From the NCBI GenBank assembly GCA_021200535.1, contig JAJQGL010000086.1, positions 1 to 64,000 on the forward strand: 64,000 nt of DNA. Reading direction: 5' to 3'. The translations under genes and the position numbers were made by a program. The first letter of the stretch is position 1, and each line of letters opens with the position of its first letter. Origin of the DNA: Clostridiaceae bacterium (GTDB taxonomy: Bacteria > Bacillota > Clostridia > Lachnospirales > Lachnospiraceae). A model generated the notes under the pieces. It ran no database searches and was not told the origin of the DNA. It saw only the letters and a list, made by a program, of their open reading frames with translations. This document shows positions 42,327-51,192 of this stretch, piece after piece.

Positions 42327-44105
42327 TCATCCCGGCAGGCTATCCGCCACACACAAAGCTCCCCAGCCCTGACGCACCGAAGGTACCGGCTCGCCCGGAA
42401 GGTGCCTTGCCCCGCTGATCAGGTATGCTTTTATCTTTTCCCCATACAGGTACGGGTCATTGCCATTTACAATGCCCCACTCCATCAATAATGCTGCGCT
42501 TCCGGTCACGAATGGAGCCGCAATAGAAGTTCCCGTCTGTGAATCATAGCCCCCGCCCGGCGCCGCCGTCACAACCCCCACTCCCGGCGCCACCAGCGTC
42601 GGCATAACCCTTCCATCCAATGTATTGCCTCTGCCGGAAAAGGAAGCCACACTGTCATTTAATGTATTATATGCGCCTACTGTAATCACTTTTTGCGCAG
42701 CAGACGGAATCGTAAGCGTCGTATCCGGCTCTGAAACCAAAAATCCTGTAGACAGCCCGATTTCTTCCACCGTAGGCAGCCACAAATCCACAGCGCCGTC
42801 TACAATGCGTTCTGGTGTCAGCAAAAGCCTCCAGTTTCCACTCTCTATATACCCCTCACCCGGATCCCACTCAAAAAAGACCTCCTGGTCCATGGTATAT
42901 GGCGTGGGAGTTCCATAATAGACCAGAAGCCGGCCTCCCAAAAGCGGATAGGAAACCGCCTGCCCTTCCTCCCTCACTACCGCTATGCGCTGCCCGGCCG
43001 GAGATACAAGCGTTATTGCAAAAGAATCTGCATACTGTTTCCATAGCTGCAGCGATAAGCTCCGTTCCCTTTGTCCAACAGCAAATTCAATCTCTTTTTG
43101 CCCCTCTGCCAAATCTGCCCCTGCATGATGCCTTGCATCTCCCTCATTGCCAGACGCAATGACAATCACGTTTTTCCAGACGCCGTTAAGCTGCGTAATA
43201 TAATTTTCAAAAAGTGACTGGCCATCATGCGCCCCCAGATTTGTCCCAAAGCTTAAATTGACCGCAACCGGTTTTTGCAATGCCTCCGCTTTTTGTAAAA
43301 CATAGTCCAGCCCTGCCATCACCTCTGTCGTCCCCGCAAAGTTATCGCCTCTTCTGCCCAGCTTTACAACAATCAGCTCACTGTCAACGGCAATTCCGCG
43401 ATAACGGCTGCCGGCAGAACCTCTTCCATTTCCTGCCGCCACTGCCGCCACCGCTGTGCCATGCCCGCTTCCCCGGTCTGTGACCGGCACAAGCGCAAGA
43501 CTTTCCTGCCTGCTGTCTGCCTGCAGCGCCAGATTAATCTCATCCATTGTATACTGCGCCCCAAATCCGTAACCGGCCGGCACTCTCCCCTCTGCCTGCG
43601 CCTGGTCTGCAGACTGATCCCACAAAAACGCAATCCGGCTGCTCCCATCCTCTCTGCGAAAAGCCGGATGGAAATAATCAATTCCGGAATCAATCACCGC
43701 CACCAGCGTCCCTGCGCCGGAAAGATTCTGTCCGCCAGCCTGTATATTCCCCGGCACAGCCGGTCTTTGCACACTGCTTAAACAAGAGGCGCTGCGCCCA
43801 TTGTCCAGTACAAAAAAAAGCCGTTTCGGCTTTTCCATAAAAAGGATTTCCGGCAGTGCTGCAATTCCTTCTAAATCCTCCTCCCTGACAGAAAGAATCG
43901 CATACTGATTCAATAGCTCCGTAACGCCGGTATCCGGATAACTTTTTACAACACTCTGGATATCGTCAATATATTTTACAATCACCTGCCATCTTCTTGT
44001 CTGTTCATTATATCCATATGACAAATCCTCCATTTGTGCCGCTGACTGCTCTGTCAACTGCACGGCTAGGCTCAGCCCCGCATCAAACTTTTCATTCTGC
44101 TGCAT
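42327..44105 (-). CDS. Subtilisin-like serine peptidase (S8 family)
   Basis: 592 residues without a signal peptide; similar in size and layout to Clostridial Csp-like subtilases. Catalytic Asp139 in VAVIDSGID, His215 in GSGHGTAVAAVAAG and Ser in TGTSIAAPFVTG (near residue 530), with the oxyanion Asn in VIASGNEGD. All three are present, so it should be active, unlike pseudo-protease CspA/CspC. A jelly-roll-like insert lies between the oxyanion Asn and the Ser. ATG with GAGGGGG upstream. Export route and target unknown. A 7-bp hairpin (42279-42301) lies just after the stop. Confidence 0.9.
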   Translation of the reverse strand: MQQNEKFDAGLSLAVQLTEQSAAQMEDLSYGYNEQTRRWQVIVKYIDDIQSVVKSYPDTGVTELLNQYAILSVREEDLEGIAALPEILFMEKPKRLFFVLDNGRSASCLSSVQRPAVPGNIQAGGQNLSGAGTLVAVIDSGIDYFHPAFRREDGSSRIAFLWDQSADQAQAEGRVPAGYGFGAQYTMDEINLALQADSRQESLALVPVTDRGSGHGTAVAAVAAGNGRGSAGSRYRGIAVDSELIVVKLGRRGDNFAGTTEVMAGLDYVLQKAEALQKPVAVNLSFGTNLGAHDGQSLFENYITQLNGVWKNVIVIASGNEGDARHHAGADLAEGQKEIEFAVGQRERSLSLQLWKQYADSFAITLVSPAGQRIAVVREEGQAVSYPLLGGRLLVYYGTPTPYTMDQEVFFEWDPGEGYIESGNWRLLLTPERIVDGAVDLWLPTVEEIGLSTGFLVSEPDTTLTIPSAAQKVITVGAYNTLNDSVASFSGRGNTLDGRVMPTLVAPGVGVVTAAPGGGYDSQTGTSIAAPFVTGSAALLMEWGIVNGNDPYLYGEKIKAYLISGARHLPGEPVPSVRQGWGALCVADSLPG

Positions 44106-44183
44106 ATTTCCCCCTCATTTCTGTGCTGCATAAACAGTTTTTCTTATTATATGTTGTATGCCGCGTAACGATATATCCAACCC

Positions 44184-44212
44184 CCAAAAAAAGGAATGCT
44201 TTCGCATTCCTT
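44184..44212 (-). terminator. Terminator of the DUF3793-flavodoxin-DUF2325 operon
   Basis: AAGGAATGC (44191-44199) and GCATTCCTT (44204-44212) with a 4-base loop, followed on the minus strand by seven T. Confidence 0.88.
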
Positions 44213-44239
44213 CATTCTTTTTTGATGCCTGCCGCAAAA

Positions 44240-44518
44240 TCAGCAAACCTCCCGTAAAATTTCATGTAAAGCACTGCCGCTGCTGGTATGGCATCGAATA
44301 ATATCGGTATTGGTTTTATTCGCCTCTGCCACAGCGCAATGCACCATCTTATGAGAAACCGTATTAGTAAACAAAATTAATAAATCCGGATTGCCGATCT
44401 GGCTGCTCATTTTTGCACTCATCTGGGTAAACACCTTTGCTTTACAGTGATACTCTTTGCATATTTTTTTATATTGCTGTACCATACGGTCATGACCACC
44501 CACAATTACGATACTCAT
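44240..44518 (-). CDS. DUF2325 domain protein
   Basis: 92 residues, beginning SIVIVGGHDRM, typical of DUF2325 proteins, with ILFTNTVSHKMVHCA and RCHTSSGSALHEIL. Small soluble nucleotide-binding-like fold; cysteines and histidines at CAVAE and RCHTS could hold metal or redox groups. Start set at the ATG at 44518 with GGAG upstream; the open frame to 44746 reads through the flavodoxin gene and is spurious. Last gene of an iron-responsive operon. Molecular role unknown. Confidence 0.82.
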   Translation of the reverse strand: MSIVIVGGHDRMVQQYKKICKEYHCKAKVFTQMSAKMSSQIGNPDLLILFTNTVSHKMVHCAVAEANKTNTDIIRCHTSSGSALHEILREVC

Positions 44519-44558
44519 GTTTTTTCTCCATTCCAGCGCAATGCGCTTATGTTCTCTT

Positions 44559-44999
44559 TTATTCGCTGTACTGCTGTGCCAATGTCTTTCCCAGGTTTTC
44601 ACAGGCAGCCAGGGCATCCTCATCCGGAGCCTCTTGGCAAATAACACCCTCACCGCCAGCCAATTCAGCTCCGGCACTGCGCATCCTGTCTTCCCAATCG
44701 CGCATCCACTGTCCGTCGCCCCAGCCATAAGAACCGAAAAGCCCAACGGTCTTGCCGGAAACGCTCCCCTCTAAATCCATTACAAACGGCTCCATCTCAC
44801 CCTCTTCCAAAACCTCAGCCCCCATGGCCGGACAACCAAGGGCAAAGGCTTTCGCTTCTGCCAGATCAGCAGCTGACACTTCGCTTACCGGCACAACCTT
44901 TGCTTCCTTACCGGCATCCGCAACCCCTTTTCCAACCGCTTCCGCCATCGCATACGTATTTCCTGACTGCGTCCAAAAAACTACATAAATCTGATCCAT
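44559..44999 (-). CDS. Flavodoxin
   Basis: FMN electron carrier that replaces ferredoxin when iron is short. 146 residues. The FMN phosphate loop is WTQSGNTYAMAEAVG; GCPAMGAEVLEEGEM and LFGSYGWGDGQWMRDW form the isoalloxazine-binding loops. ATG with GAGG upstream. It lies between DUF3793 and DUF2325 under a DtxR-like operator, which fits induction by iron limitation. Confidence 0.93.
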   Translation of the reverse strand: MDQIYVVFWTQSGNTYAMAEAVGKGVADAGKEAKVVPVSEVSAADLAEAKAFALGCPAMGAEVLEEGEMEPFVMDLEGSVSGKTVGLFGSYGWGDGQWMRDWEDRMRSAGAELAGGEGVICQEAPDEDALAACENLGKTLAQQYSE

Positions 45000-45043
45000 A
45001 TCTCTACCTCTTTTCTTTTTATGATTATCTTTATATTACCTAA

Positions 45044-45628
45044 CTAACTGGGCTGTACCAGAGTGACACTTCCCCCTTTGGAAACCTGCCCGATTAACAG
45101 CTCCTGCGCCCGGTCAAACTGCCAGAACAGACTGATCTTTTCGCGCACATTCCCGTATACCTTCCAATATCCGGAATGTTTAAAGTCCTTCCCCTTATGT
45201 TCGATAAACCCAATCACATCTTCAATCGGATATCCCAGGAACAATCCCATTTCATGCGGAAATTCTCCTCTTCCCTGCTGGTAAAAAATATATCTTTTCC
45301 GAAAACGGTGAAACAAACTCCGCAGAGATAATTTCTCATATCCCATTTCAAAAAGAAACGACCGCACTGCATCCTGATTCAAATACTCCAGCAGAGCTTC
45401 TTTTCGGTATAAAAGCACCGTCGCCCTTTGCCCCTGATAGGAAATCAGCTGGGAGTCAATGTCTGTTGCTGTTAAAATTTCATCCACCTTTTCAATCTGC
45501 TCTCTGGAAATAATAAACAAATTAGACACCTTCAGGCCCGCAAGCACCGGAGCACACTGAAGCGCCAGCTGCAAATCCACATCATTGGTATCCATTCCCT
45601 GTATCATTTCAAAAACCTGATCTGTCAT
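45044..45628 (-). CDS. DUF3793 family protein
   Basis: 194 residues; matches the DUF3793 pattern: LQLALQCAPVLAGLKVSNLF, LLYRKEALLEYL, FPHEMGLFLGYPIEDVIGFIEHKGKDFKHSGYWKVYGN. Cytoplasmic, often encoded near flavodoxin or Feo genes in Clostridia. Start taken at the ATG at 45628 with GGGG 8 bases upstream. The frame is open to 45700, but that ATG has no ribosome site and lies against the operator. Function unknown; iron homeostasis is inferred from the operator. Confidence 0.82.
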   Translation of the reverse strand: MTDQVFEMIQGMDTNDVDLQLALQCAPVLAGLKVSNLFIISREQIEKVDEILTATDIDSQLISYQGQRATVLLYRKEALLEYLNQDAVRSFLFEMGYEKLSLRSLFHRFRKRYIFYQQGRGEFPHEMGLFLGYPIEDVIGFIEHKGKDFKHSGYWKVYGNVREKISLFWQFDRAQELLIGQVSKGGSVTLVQPS

Positions 45629-45703
45629 CCTGTCATCCCCATTCCGAAACGCAATATCCAATGCAGCAATGAATACTACATTAAATTGTGCAATCTGCAT
45701 TGC

Positions 45704-45719
45704 GTTAGTTTTAACTAAC
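45704..45719. promoter_or_regulatory. DtxR-like operator before the DUF3793-flavodoxin operon
   Basis: GTTAGT (45704-45709) and ACTAAC (45714-45719) form an inverted repeat with a 4-base centre. It lies just downstream of the promoter, over the likely transcription start. The same GTTAG/CTAAC arms appear before feoA and feoB. Confidence 0.65.
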
Positions 45720-45727
45720 TTGGATTA

Positions 45728-45756
45728 ATGATAACTAATATATGCCGTCCTGTCAA
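45728..45756 (-). promoter_or_regulatory. Promoter of the DUF3793-flavodoxin-DUF2325 operon
   Basis: Minus-strand TTGACA (45751-45756) and TATCAT (45728-45733) with a 17-base spacer. The rest of 45757-45910 shows no gene. Confidence 0.75.
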
Positions 45757-45910
45757 TACTTTCAAATGATAGAGATTCTCAATTTACGCGCCAAAATAAA
45801 CACCGTCCGCTCTAAAATACCGGCAGCGAAAATAAACGCAAAGCGCAATCGTAAGCCATACACCATTCAATCCCAGTATGGACGGCAGAAGCAGCATACC
45901 TGTCATACGA

Positions 45911-45947
45911 AAAAAACACACAGAGCGTTAAAATCTGTGTGTTTTTT
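45911..45947 (-). terminator. Terminator of the DUF4352 gene
   Basis: 14-bp arms 45911-45924 and 45934-45947 (ACACACAGA/TCTGTGTGT core) with flanking A and T runs, so it can work on either strand. Confidence 0.88.
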
Positions 45948-45971
45948 ACATTATTGCTATTATTCGGAAAT

Positions 45972-46541
45972 TTACTGAATGACAAATGTAACTTTATCGT
46001 ATGTCAAAATACTCACATCATATTCCAATGTAATTTCTTTTGCATCCTTGGGTACCTCGAAAAGTACAGTCCCTTTTGTTTTTTTCCCAGCTGATAATGT
46101 GGCGCTTAAATTCTCTACGTTTCCGCTATAAAATTCCTGACAGTCATACCCGTCAGCATAGCAGGAAAAATCAAAACTGGAAACATATTCATCACCATCC
46201 GAAATATTTTCAAATTCAAAAGTTGCAAACACAACTTTATTTCCTTTATCCGGAGCTTCATATTTTCCATAATCTTTAAATTTTCCACAATCCAAATATG
46301 AAATTTTTAAGTTGCTTGTTTCCAGCACATCCCCTTTTGCAAATTCAGTCTGTGTCGTATCTTCTTCTGTGCCGTCATTTTCGTCATTGCTGTCCGTTGC
46401 ATTTTCGGCTACTTTTTTAGGGTTTGAATCACTCCCCCCATCGTCGGATCCTCCCGATGCAATCGCCACGAACACGATAATGACAAGAACAACAATTACT
46501 ATAACCCACCATTTTTTCTTCTTCATTCTTCCCTCTGCCAT
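45972..46541 (-). CDS. DUF4352 anchored extracellular protein
   Basis: 189 residues: short basic start, membrane anchor at about 10-29, an acidic low-complexity linker (Asp/Ser/Glu/Asn/Thr), then a DUF4352 immunoglobulin-like domain (VVFATFEFENISDGDEYVSSFDFSCYADG, GKKTKGTVLFEVPKDAKEITLEY). Domains of this kind are displayed on the cell surface. ATG with AGGAGG upstream. Lies 82 bases after the Ser/Thr kinase gene, same direction, suggesting a signalling module. Ligand unknown. Confidence 0.85.
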   Translation of the reverse strand: MAEGRMKKKKWWVIVIVVLVIIVFVAIASGGSDDGGSDSNPKKVAENATDSNDENDGTEEDTTQTEFAKGDVLETSNLKISYLDCGKFKDYGKYEAPDKGNKVVFATFEFENISDGDEYVSSFDFSCYADGYDCQEFYSGNVENLSATLSAGKKTKGTVLFEVPKDAKEITLEYDVSILTYDKVTFVIQ

Positions 46542-46623
46542 TTCTTTTCCTCCTGATTTTCAATGTATTTTTGCACATTATAAAATATAGGAAACGGCTT
46601 TTGGTCTGCTCGCAGCATACAGA

Positions 46624-47691
46624 TTAAATAATCAATGTAATAATGACTCCCGCAAGTATCAGGAGAAAAGCAATAATAATCGGATATATTACATATCCAA
46701 TAATACGGAGCCACATGTGCGGACTATTGACGATCGGCAGTTTATCCCGGAATCCCTGCCAATTAAAATAGATCGCTACTGTCAATAGCTGGGACAGAAG
46801 CATTACTATTTTAATCGCAGCATTCTCCTGTGCCTGCTGTACCGGATCGTTGATTTCCACATTCATCTCCATGGAAAGATAGAATATAAACAAATATCCG
46901 CAAATAGCAATCAACATCTTATACCATACTCCGCTTCGGAATCCGGGCGGCAATAATGAACGGTTCTTCTTAGAAAACTCCGGGGACATATCCAGGCGCC
47001 TTCTCAATTCACCGATCGTTTTGTAACGTTTATCCGGGTCAATGCTAATACATTTATCAATTATGTTTTTCATTCTAGCTTCTTCTTTGTTCTGCGGGTG
47101 ATCTATTTGCAGTAAATTCTTCATCAGCATACCTATAGAATAAATGTCCGATCTTGCATCCGTCTGGGCAAATCCGCACTGTTCCGGCGAGGCATAGCCA
47201 CTAGTTCCCATAATAACAGTATCTCTATCCTGATTTGGCACATATACCCTGGAGATATCAAAATCTGTAAGATACAGACTGCCGCTTTGACCATTAGTAA
47301 TAATAATATTTTCCGGCTTGATGTCACGGTGAATAACCGGCGGATTGAGATTATGCAGCTGCTCCAAAATATCACATAATTCTTTCACAACGGACTTGAC
47401 TGCAGCAATATCCTTTTTCTTTAAATCCTTCTGCGCTAATGTCTGCCCATGAATATACTCTTCGATCACAATCAGTTGTTCCGGCGTCTCTATAATTTCA
47501 TAGATCTTTGGAATCCCTGGAATCTTTTTTTCTTTCAGGGTTATGTAAACATCCTTGTTATAATTAATCAGCGTTTTCTTCACGCAAAGCGTATCATTGA
47601 CTGTGTTTTTTACCAATTTGATATTTTCGTGTCCGCCCAATACAGTCAGTTCTTCATAAATTGATACTATATATTCATCCCGTGCTGTCAT
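46624..47691 (-). CDS. Membrane Ser/Thr protein kinase
   Basis: 355 residues: a Hanks-type kinase domain (about 10-245) followed by three membrane segments. VKK at 38-40 provides the ATP-binding Lys, the catalytic loop is HRDIKPEN (121-128) and the activation segment GTSGYASPEQ. The Mg-binding DFG is DFD at 143-145. The glycine loop is not typical (LGGHENIKLV). No PASTA repeats, so it differs from PrkC. ATG with AAGGAAG upstream. Paired with a DUF4352 protein downstream and a divergent HTH-like gene 69 bases away. Confidence 0.87.
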   Translation of the reverse strand: MTARDEYIVSIYEELTVLGGHENIKLVKNTVNDTLCVKKTLINYNKDVYITLKEKKIPGIPKIYEIIETPEQLIVIEEYIHGQTLAQKDLKKKDIAAVKSVVKELCDILEQLHNLNPPVIHRDIKPENIIITNGQSGSLYLTDFDISRVYVPNQDRDTVIMGTSGYASPEQCGFAQTDARSDIYSIGMLMKNLLQIDHPQNKEEARMKNIIDKCISIDPDKRYKTIGELRRRLDMSPEFSKKNRSLLPPGFRSGVWYKMLIAICGYLFIFYLSMEMNVEINDPVQQAQENAAIKIVMLLSQLLTVAIYFNWQGFRDKLPIVNSPHMWLRIIGYVIYPIIIAFLLILAGVIITLII

Positions 47692-47692
47692 A

Positions 47693-47721
47693 TTGACTTC
47701 CTTTCAAAAACTTTATAAACT
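47693..47721 (+). promoter_or_regulatory. Promoter of the HTH-like gene
   Basis: TTGACT (47693-47698) and TAAACT (47716-47721) with a 17-base spacer. On the other strand TTGAGT (47734-47739) and TATAAA (47712-47717) could serve the kinase, so the two promoters would overlap. Confidence 0.45.
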
Positions 47722-47760
47722 TATTATACATAAACTCAAAAGAAAAGGAAGTACATCACT

Positions 47761-48186
47761 TTGAACAAAAAAAAGACAAATGAACTTTTAGAAATTCTCC
47801 AAAACACAGATACCCGAACCGACTTAAATGATTATCTTTCCCATATGGATAACTCACAAACATTTTCTCAGTATTTATCTGTTTTAATGAAAGAAAAAAA
47901 CTTAGATAAAAGCAAAGTCATTCATGATTCCGACATTCAGCGTACTTATGGATATCAGATTTTGGATGGAACCCGGAAACCCGGCCGCGAAAAAGTAATC
48001 GCACTCTGTCTTGGTATGCATCTTACGCTGGAAGAAACGCAGCGGGCACTGACGCTTTCTGGAAATGGAATTTTATATGCCAAAAATGCCAGAGACTCTA
48101 TTCTTATCTTTTGTATCCACAAAGGTTTCAGCTTAATGGAGACAAACGAACTGCTTTATGAAGAAGGCAAGGCAACACTGGAATAG
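47761..48186 (+). CDS. HTH-like protein divergent from the Ser/Thr kinase
   Basis: 141 residues, TTG start with AAGGAAG about 11 bases upstream. The central region FSQYLSVLMKEKNLDKSKVIHDSDIQRTYGYQILDGTRKPGREKVIALCLGMHLTLEETQRALTLSG-type layout (residues about 37-105) resembles an XRE-like helix-turn-helix: a helix with KSKVIHDS, then YGYQILDGTRKP as recognition region. Soluble. Proteins of this kind are often next to Hanks kinases in Firmicutes and may be their substrate or regulator; this is inference from position. Confidence 0.65.
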   Translation: MNKKKTNELLEILQNTDTRTDLNDYLSHMDNSQTFSQYLSVLMKEKNLDKSKVIHDSDIQRTYGYQILDGTRKPGREKVIALCLGMHLTLEETQRALTLSGNGILYAKNARDSILIFCIHKGFSLMETNELLYEEGKATLE

Positions 48187-48188
48187 TT

Positions 48189-48213
48189 AAAAGGGAGCAG
48201 CCCTCCTGCTCCC
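48189..48213 (-). terminator. Terminator of the feo operon
   Basis: GGGAGCAG (48193-48200) and CTGCTCCC (48206-48213), 5-base loop; on the minus strand TTTT follows. Confidence 0.75.
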
Positions 48214-48257
48214 ACAGGCTGACTGCTCTCACTATGGCCTAATACAAAACAAATCTC

Positions 48258-48734
48258 CTATACTTCCTCGCAGCTGCAAGGCTGTACAGTTACACTGCGG
48301 ATATCCTGTCTGTCGAGATATCCACAGGCCTTTAACCCTTCGCGAATCACTTTATTCCAATGCTTCGCATTTAACTGATACACCGTGTCATCGTTTAATT
48401 CAATGGTACAGGCATGCGCAACATTGCACGCATCACCACAGGCAACGCGATACATATTTTTCCTGCTGATCGCGCCAATATCTTCCAGCGTATTTACCAT
48501 ACGGTAAACCGTGGCAGAACCAATCTTATGGTCCAGCCTGGATGCTTTATAATAAATTTCCTTACAGCTGGAGCATTCCTCTTCCAATATGATATCCAAA
48601 AGCATCCTTCTTTGCTTTGTGATGCGAAAGCCCTGGTTTTTTAGCCGCTGTAAGATGATTTCCTTCTGCATCTGTGTCCGCTGGTATTTTTTGCTGTCAT
48701 GAATATTTTTCCGATTAATCTCCATCTGCTGCAC
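48258..48734 (-). CDS. Fur family transcriptional regulator of the feo operon
   Basis: 158 residues. A winged helix (NQGFRITKQRRMLLDIILEEECSSCKEIYYKAS, GSATVYRMVNTLEDIGAISR) matches Fur. The C-terminal half is reduced and Cys-rich (CGDACNVAHACTIEL, QPCSC), lacking the classical HxHxH sites. Start proposed at a GTG at 48734, 6 bases after GGGGGG; an ATG at 48725 is possible. Last gene of the operon, 17 bases after the FeoB-associated gene. The operators of this operon look DtxR-like rather than Fur-like, so its target may differ. Confidence 0.85.
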   Translation of the reverse strand: MQQMEINRKNIHDSKKYQRTQMQKEIILQRLKNQGFRITKQRRMLLDIILEEECSSCKEIYYKASRLDHKIGSATVYRMVNTLEDIGAISRKNMYRVACGDACNVAHACTIELNDDTVYQLNAKHWNKVIREGLKACGYLDRQDIRSVTVQPCSCEEV

Positions 48735-48751
48735 GGTAATCCCCCCTGTTG

Positions 48752-48895
48752 CTAATGACAATGCCCGCCGCAGTTTTTACAATCGCTGCCGCATTGTATT
48801 GATTTTCCATTTTTCTTATCGCGGATCATGCTGGCAATAATTGCGCCAACAAGCACTAACAAAACAAAACCTACAAGAATTGTTCCCGGAGTCAT
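48752..48895 (-). CDS. FeoB-associated Cys-rich membrane protein
   Basis: 47 residues: one membrane segment (PGTILVGFVLLVLVGAIIAS) followed by a basic stretch and a Cys-rich tail CGSDCKNCGGHCH. Typical of the small partner encoded after feoB in Clostridia; it probably helps FeoB handle ferrous iron at the inner face. ATG at 48895 with GAGGGG about 7 bases upstream. Lies 89 bases after feoB. Confidence 0.9.
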   Translation of the reverse strand: MTPGTILVGFVLLVLVGAIIASMIRDKKNGKSIQCGSDCKNCGGHCH

Positions 48896-48984
48896 AGCCA
48901 TCCCCTCTTTCTTTTTATCGCATTATCGCAGCTGCGCCGCCATCTCCAAAATGCCAGGCAGCTGCCAGTCAACCGTCATTTCCG

Positions 48985-51192
48985 TTATTTTGCCCTGACC
49001 GTTCTGGATGTATCTACAGATAATGTGCTGCTCTCCTTGTACGGACGGAACAGCAGATATAAAAATCCAACAATCAGCAATATCGCAATCACTGTCCAGA
49101 AGCCAAATACCCCCTCTGTCACCAGCATGCCAATCTGATAAATACAAAGCGCTACAATATATCCAAGACCAGTCTGGTAGCCGATTGCTGCCCAGAACCA
49201 CTTTGCATTGTTCATCTCACGCTTAATCGCTCCCATTGCAGCAAAGCAAGGCGCGCACAGAAGGTTGAATACCAGGAAAGAGAATCCTGCCAGCGCAGAC
49301 ATGCTGCCTGCCAGCGTTGCCCAGATTGCTTCCCCATTGTCGCCGACCTCTTCAAAACCTGCCGCCCAGTCAGGATACAAAATACCAAATGTGCTAACGA
49401 CATTCTCCTTTGCCACCAAACCGGTAACCGCTGCAACAGCAGATTTCCAGTTACCCCAGCCAAGAGGCGTAAAGATCCATGCAACCGCATTTCCGATTCC
49501 TGCCAGAATACTGTGATCCAGTTCTTCTTCCGCCAGCATTCTGAATTTTCCATCTACCCATCCAAAGTAGGAAGTAAACCATACAAAAATAGTAGATAAC
49601 AAAATAATCGTTCCCGCTTTCTTGATGAAAGACCAGCCTCTCTCCCACATGCTTCGCAATACATTTCCGACCGTCGGGATATGATACGCCGGAAGCTCCA
49701 TTACAAACGGAGCCGGATCGCCCGCAAAGAGCTTTGTTTTCTTTAAAATGATACCAGAGCAGATAATCGCTGCAATACCAATGAAATAACAGCTTGTCGC
49801 TACCCACGCTGCATTATCAAACAGTGCGCCGGCAATCAGTCCGATAATCGGAATCTTCGCGCCGCAAGGAACAAAAGTTGTCGTCATAATTGTCATCTTG
49901 CGGTCCCTGTCATTTTCAATCGTTCTGGATGCCATAATTCCCGGAACGCCGCATCCGCTTCCGATCAGCATTGGGATAAAAGACTTACCGGATAAACCAA
50001 ATTTGCGGAAAATACGATCCATAATAAACGCAACACGCGCCATGTAACCGCAGGATTCCAGAATAGCGAGGAAGATGAAAAGCACCAGCATCTGCGGCAC
50101 AAATCCAAGCACTGCGCCGACACCGGCAATGATACCGTCATTGATCAAGCCTGCCAGCCAGTCTGCACAATTCACTGCTTCTAACAGCCTTCCCACTGCA
50201 TCGTGCAAGCCAATAATATGCAATCCTTCTATACCAAACAAATTCCATCCGTCATCCCCAAGCAATCCGTCATTCGCCCAGTCTGTCGCCCATGTACCAA
50301 CCGTTGTCACAGAAACATAGTAAACAATAAACATGACAGCTGCAAAGATCGGCAACGCCAGAAAGCGGTTCGTCACAACCCTGTCAATCTTATCCGACAC
50401 AGTCAGCTTTGCTTTTTTCTTTATGCAGCATTCTCCGATAATAGAAGAAATAAAATTATATCTCTCATTTGTGATAATACTCTCAGTATCATCATCAAAT
50501 TTTTCTTCTAACATCTTAATCTCTTTTGACACGTCCGGTACGCTTGTCATCTGATCCGAAATCTTGTCATCCCTCTCCAGAAGCTTTACTGCAAAGAAAC
50601 GCTTCGCTTTTTGGGCAACATCACTGCCAAGCTTATCTTCTACACTCTGAATTGCATCTTCCACTTCTTCTTTAAACTCATGTACCGGTATGGCAGCTTC
50701 TTTCTTCTGCGCAAGCGCAACTGCCCTGTCCGCTGCTTCCCGGATGCCGGTACCCTTCAGCGCCGAAATCTCAACAACCTCACAGCCAAGCTTACTGCTC
50801 AGCTTGTCAATATGTACCTGTTCCCCCGTTTTCTGCATAACATCAATCATATTGACTGCAATGATTACCGGAATGCCCAGCTCTAAAAGCTGTGTGCTCA
50901 GATAAAGATTTCTTTCAATGTTTGTACCGTCTACAATATTGATAATGGCATCCGGCCTCTCAGAAATCAAATAATTTCTGGCAACTACCTCTTCCAGCGT
51001 GTATGGTGACAAAGAATAGATGCCCGGAAGATCCATCAAAACGACATCCTTGTGCCCCTTTAACTTACCTTCCTTCTTTTCCACTGTTACTCCCGGCCAG
51101 TTCCCAACAAACTGGTTCGAACCGGTCAGTGCATTAAATAATGTTGTTTTACCGCAGTTTGGATTACCTGCGAGTGCAATTTTAATCGCCAT
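48985..51192 (-). CDS. feoB: Ferrous iron transport protein B
   Basis: Fe2+ transporter driven by a GTPase. 735 residues. N-terminal G domain with G1 GNPNCGKTT, G2 region NWPGVTVEKKEG, G3 DLPGIY and G4 NMID; a helical GDI domain; then two Gate domains with conserved cysteines (SGCGVPGIMASRT, FVPCGAKIPI, LLCAPCFAAMG). Start at the ATG at 51192 (MAIKIALAGN) with GGAG 6 bases upstream. Preceded by two FeoA genes and by a DtxR-like box in the feoA-feoB spacer. Confidence 0.96.
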   Translation of the reverse strand: MAIKIALAGNPNCGKTTLFNALTGSNQFVGNWPGVTVEKKEGKLKGHKDVVLMDLPGIYSLSPYTLEEVVARNYLISERPDAIINIVDGTNIERNLYLSTQLLELGIPVIIAVNMIDVMQKTGEQVHIDKLSSKLGCEVVEISALKGTGIREAADRAVALAQKKEAAIPVHEFKEEVEDAIQSVEDKLGSDVAQKAKRFFAVKLLERDDKISDQMTSVPDVSKEIKMLEEKFDDDTESIITNERYNFISSIIGECCIKKKAKLTVSDKIDRVVTNRFLALPIFAAVMFIVYYVSVTTVGTWATDWANDGLLGDDGWNLFGIEGLHIIGLHDAVGRLLEAVNCADWLAGLINDGIIAGVGAVLGFVPQMLVLFIFLAILESCGYMARVAFIMDRIFRKFGLSGKSFIPMLIGSGCGVPGIMASRTIENDRDRKMTIMTTTFVPCGAKIPIIGLIAGALFDNAAWVATSCYFIGIAAIICSGIILKKTKLFAGDPAPFVMELPAYHIPTVGNVLRSMWERGWSFIKKAGTIILLSTIFVWFTSYFGWVDGKFRMLAEEELDHSILAGIGNAVAWIFTPLGWGNWKSAVAAVTGLVAKENVVSTFGILYPDWAAGFEEVGDNGEAIWATLAGSMSALAGFSFLVFNLLCAPCFAAMGAIKREMNNAKWFWAAIGYQTGLGYIVALCIYQIGMLVTEGVFGFWTVIAILLIVGFLYLLFRPYKESSTLSVDTSRTVRAK

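Noticed and set aside
44519-44746. N-terminal extension of the DUF2325 protein
   Set aside because: It reads through the flavodoxin gene in another frame; the ATG at 44518 has a good ribosome site and the family start.
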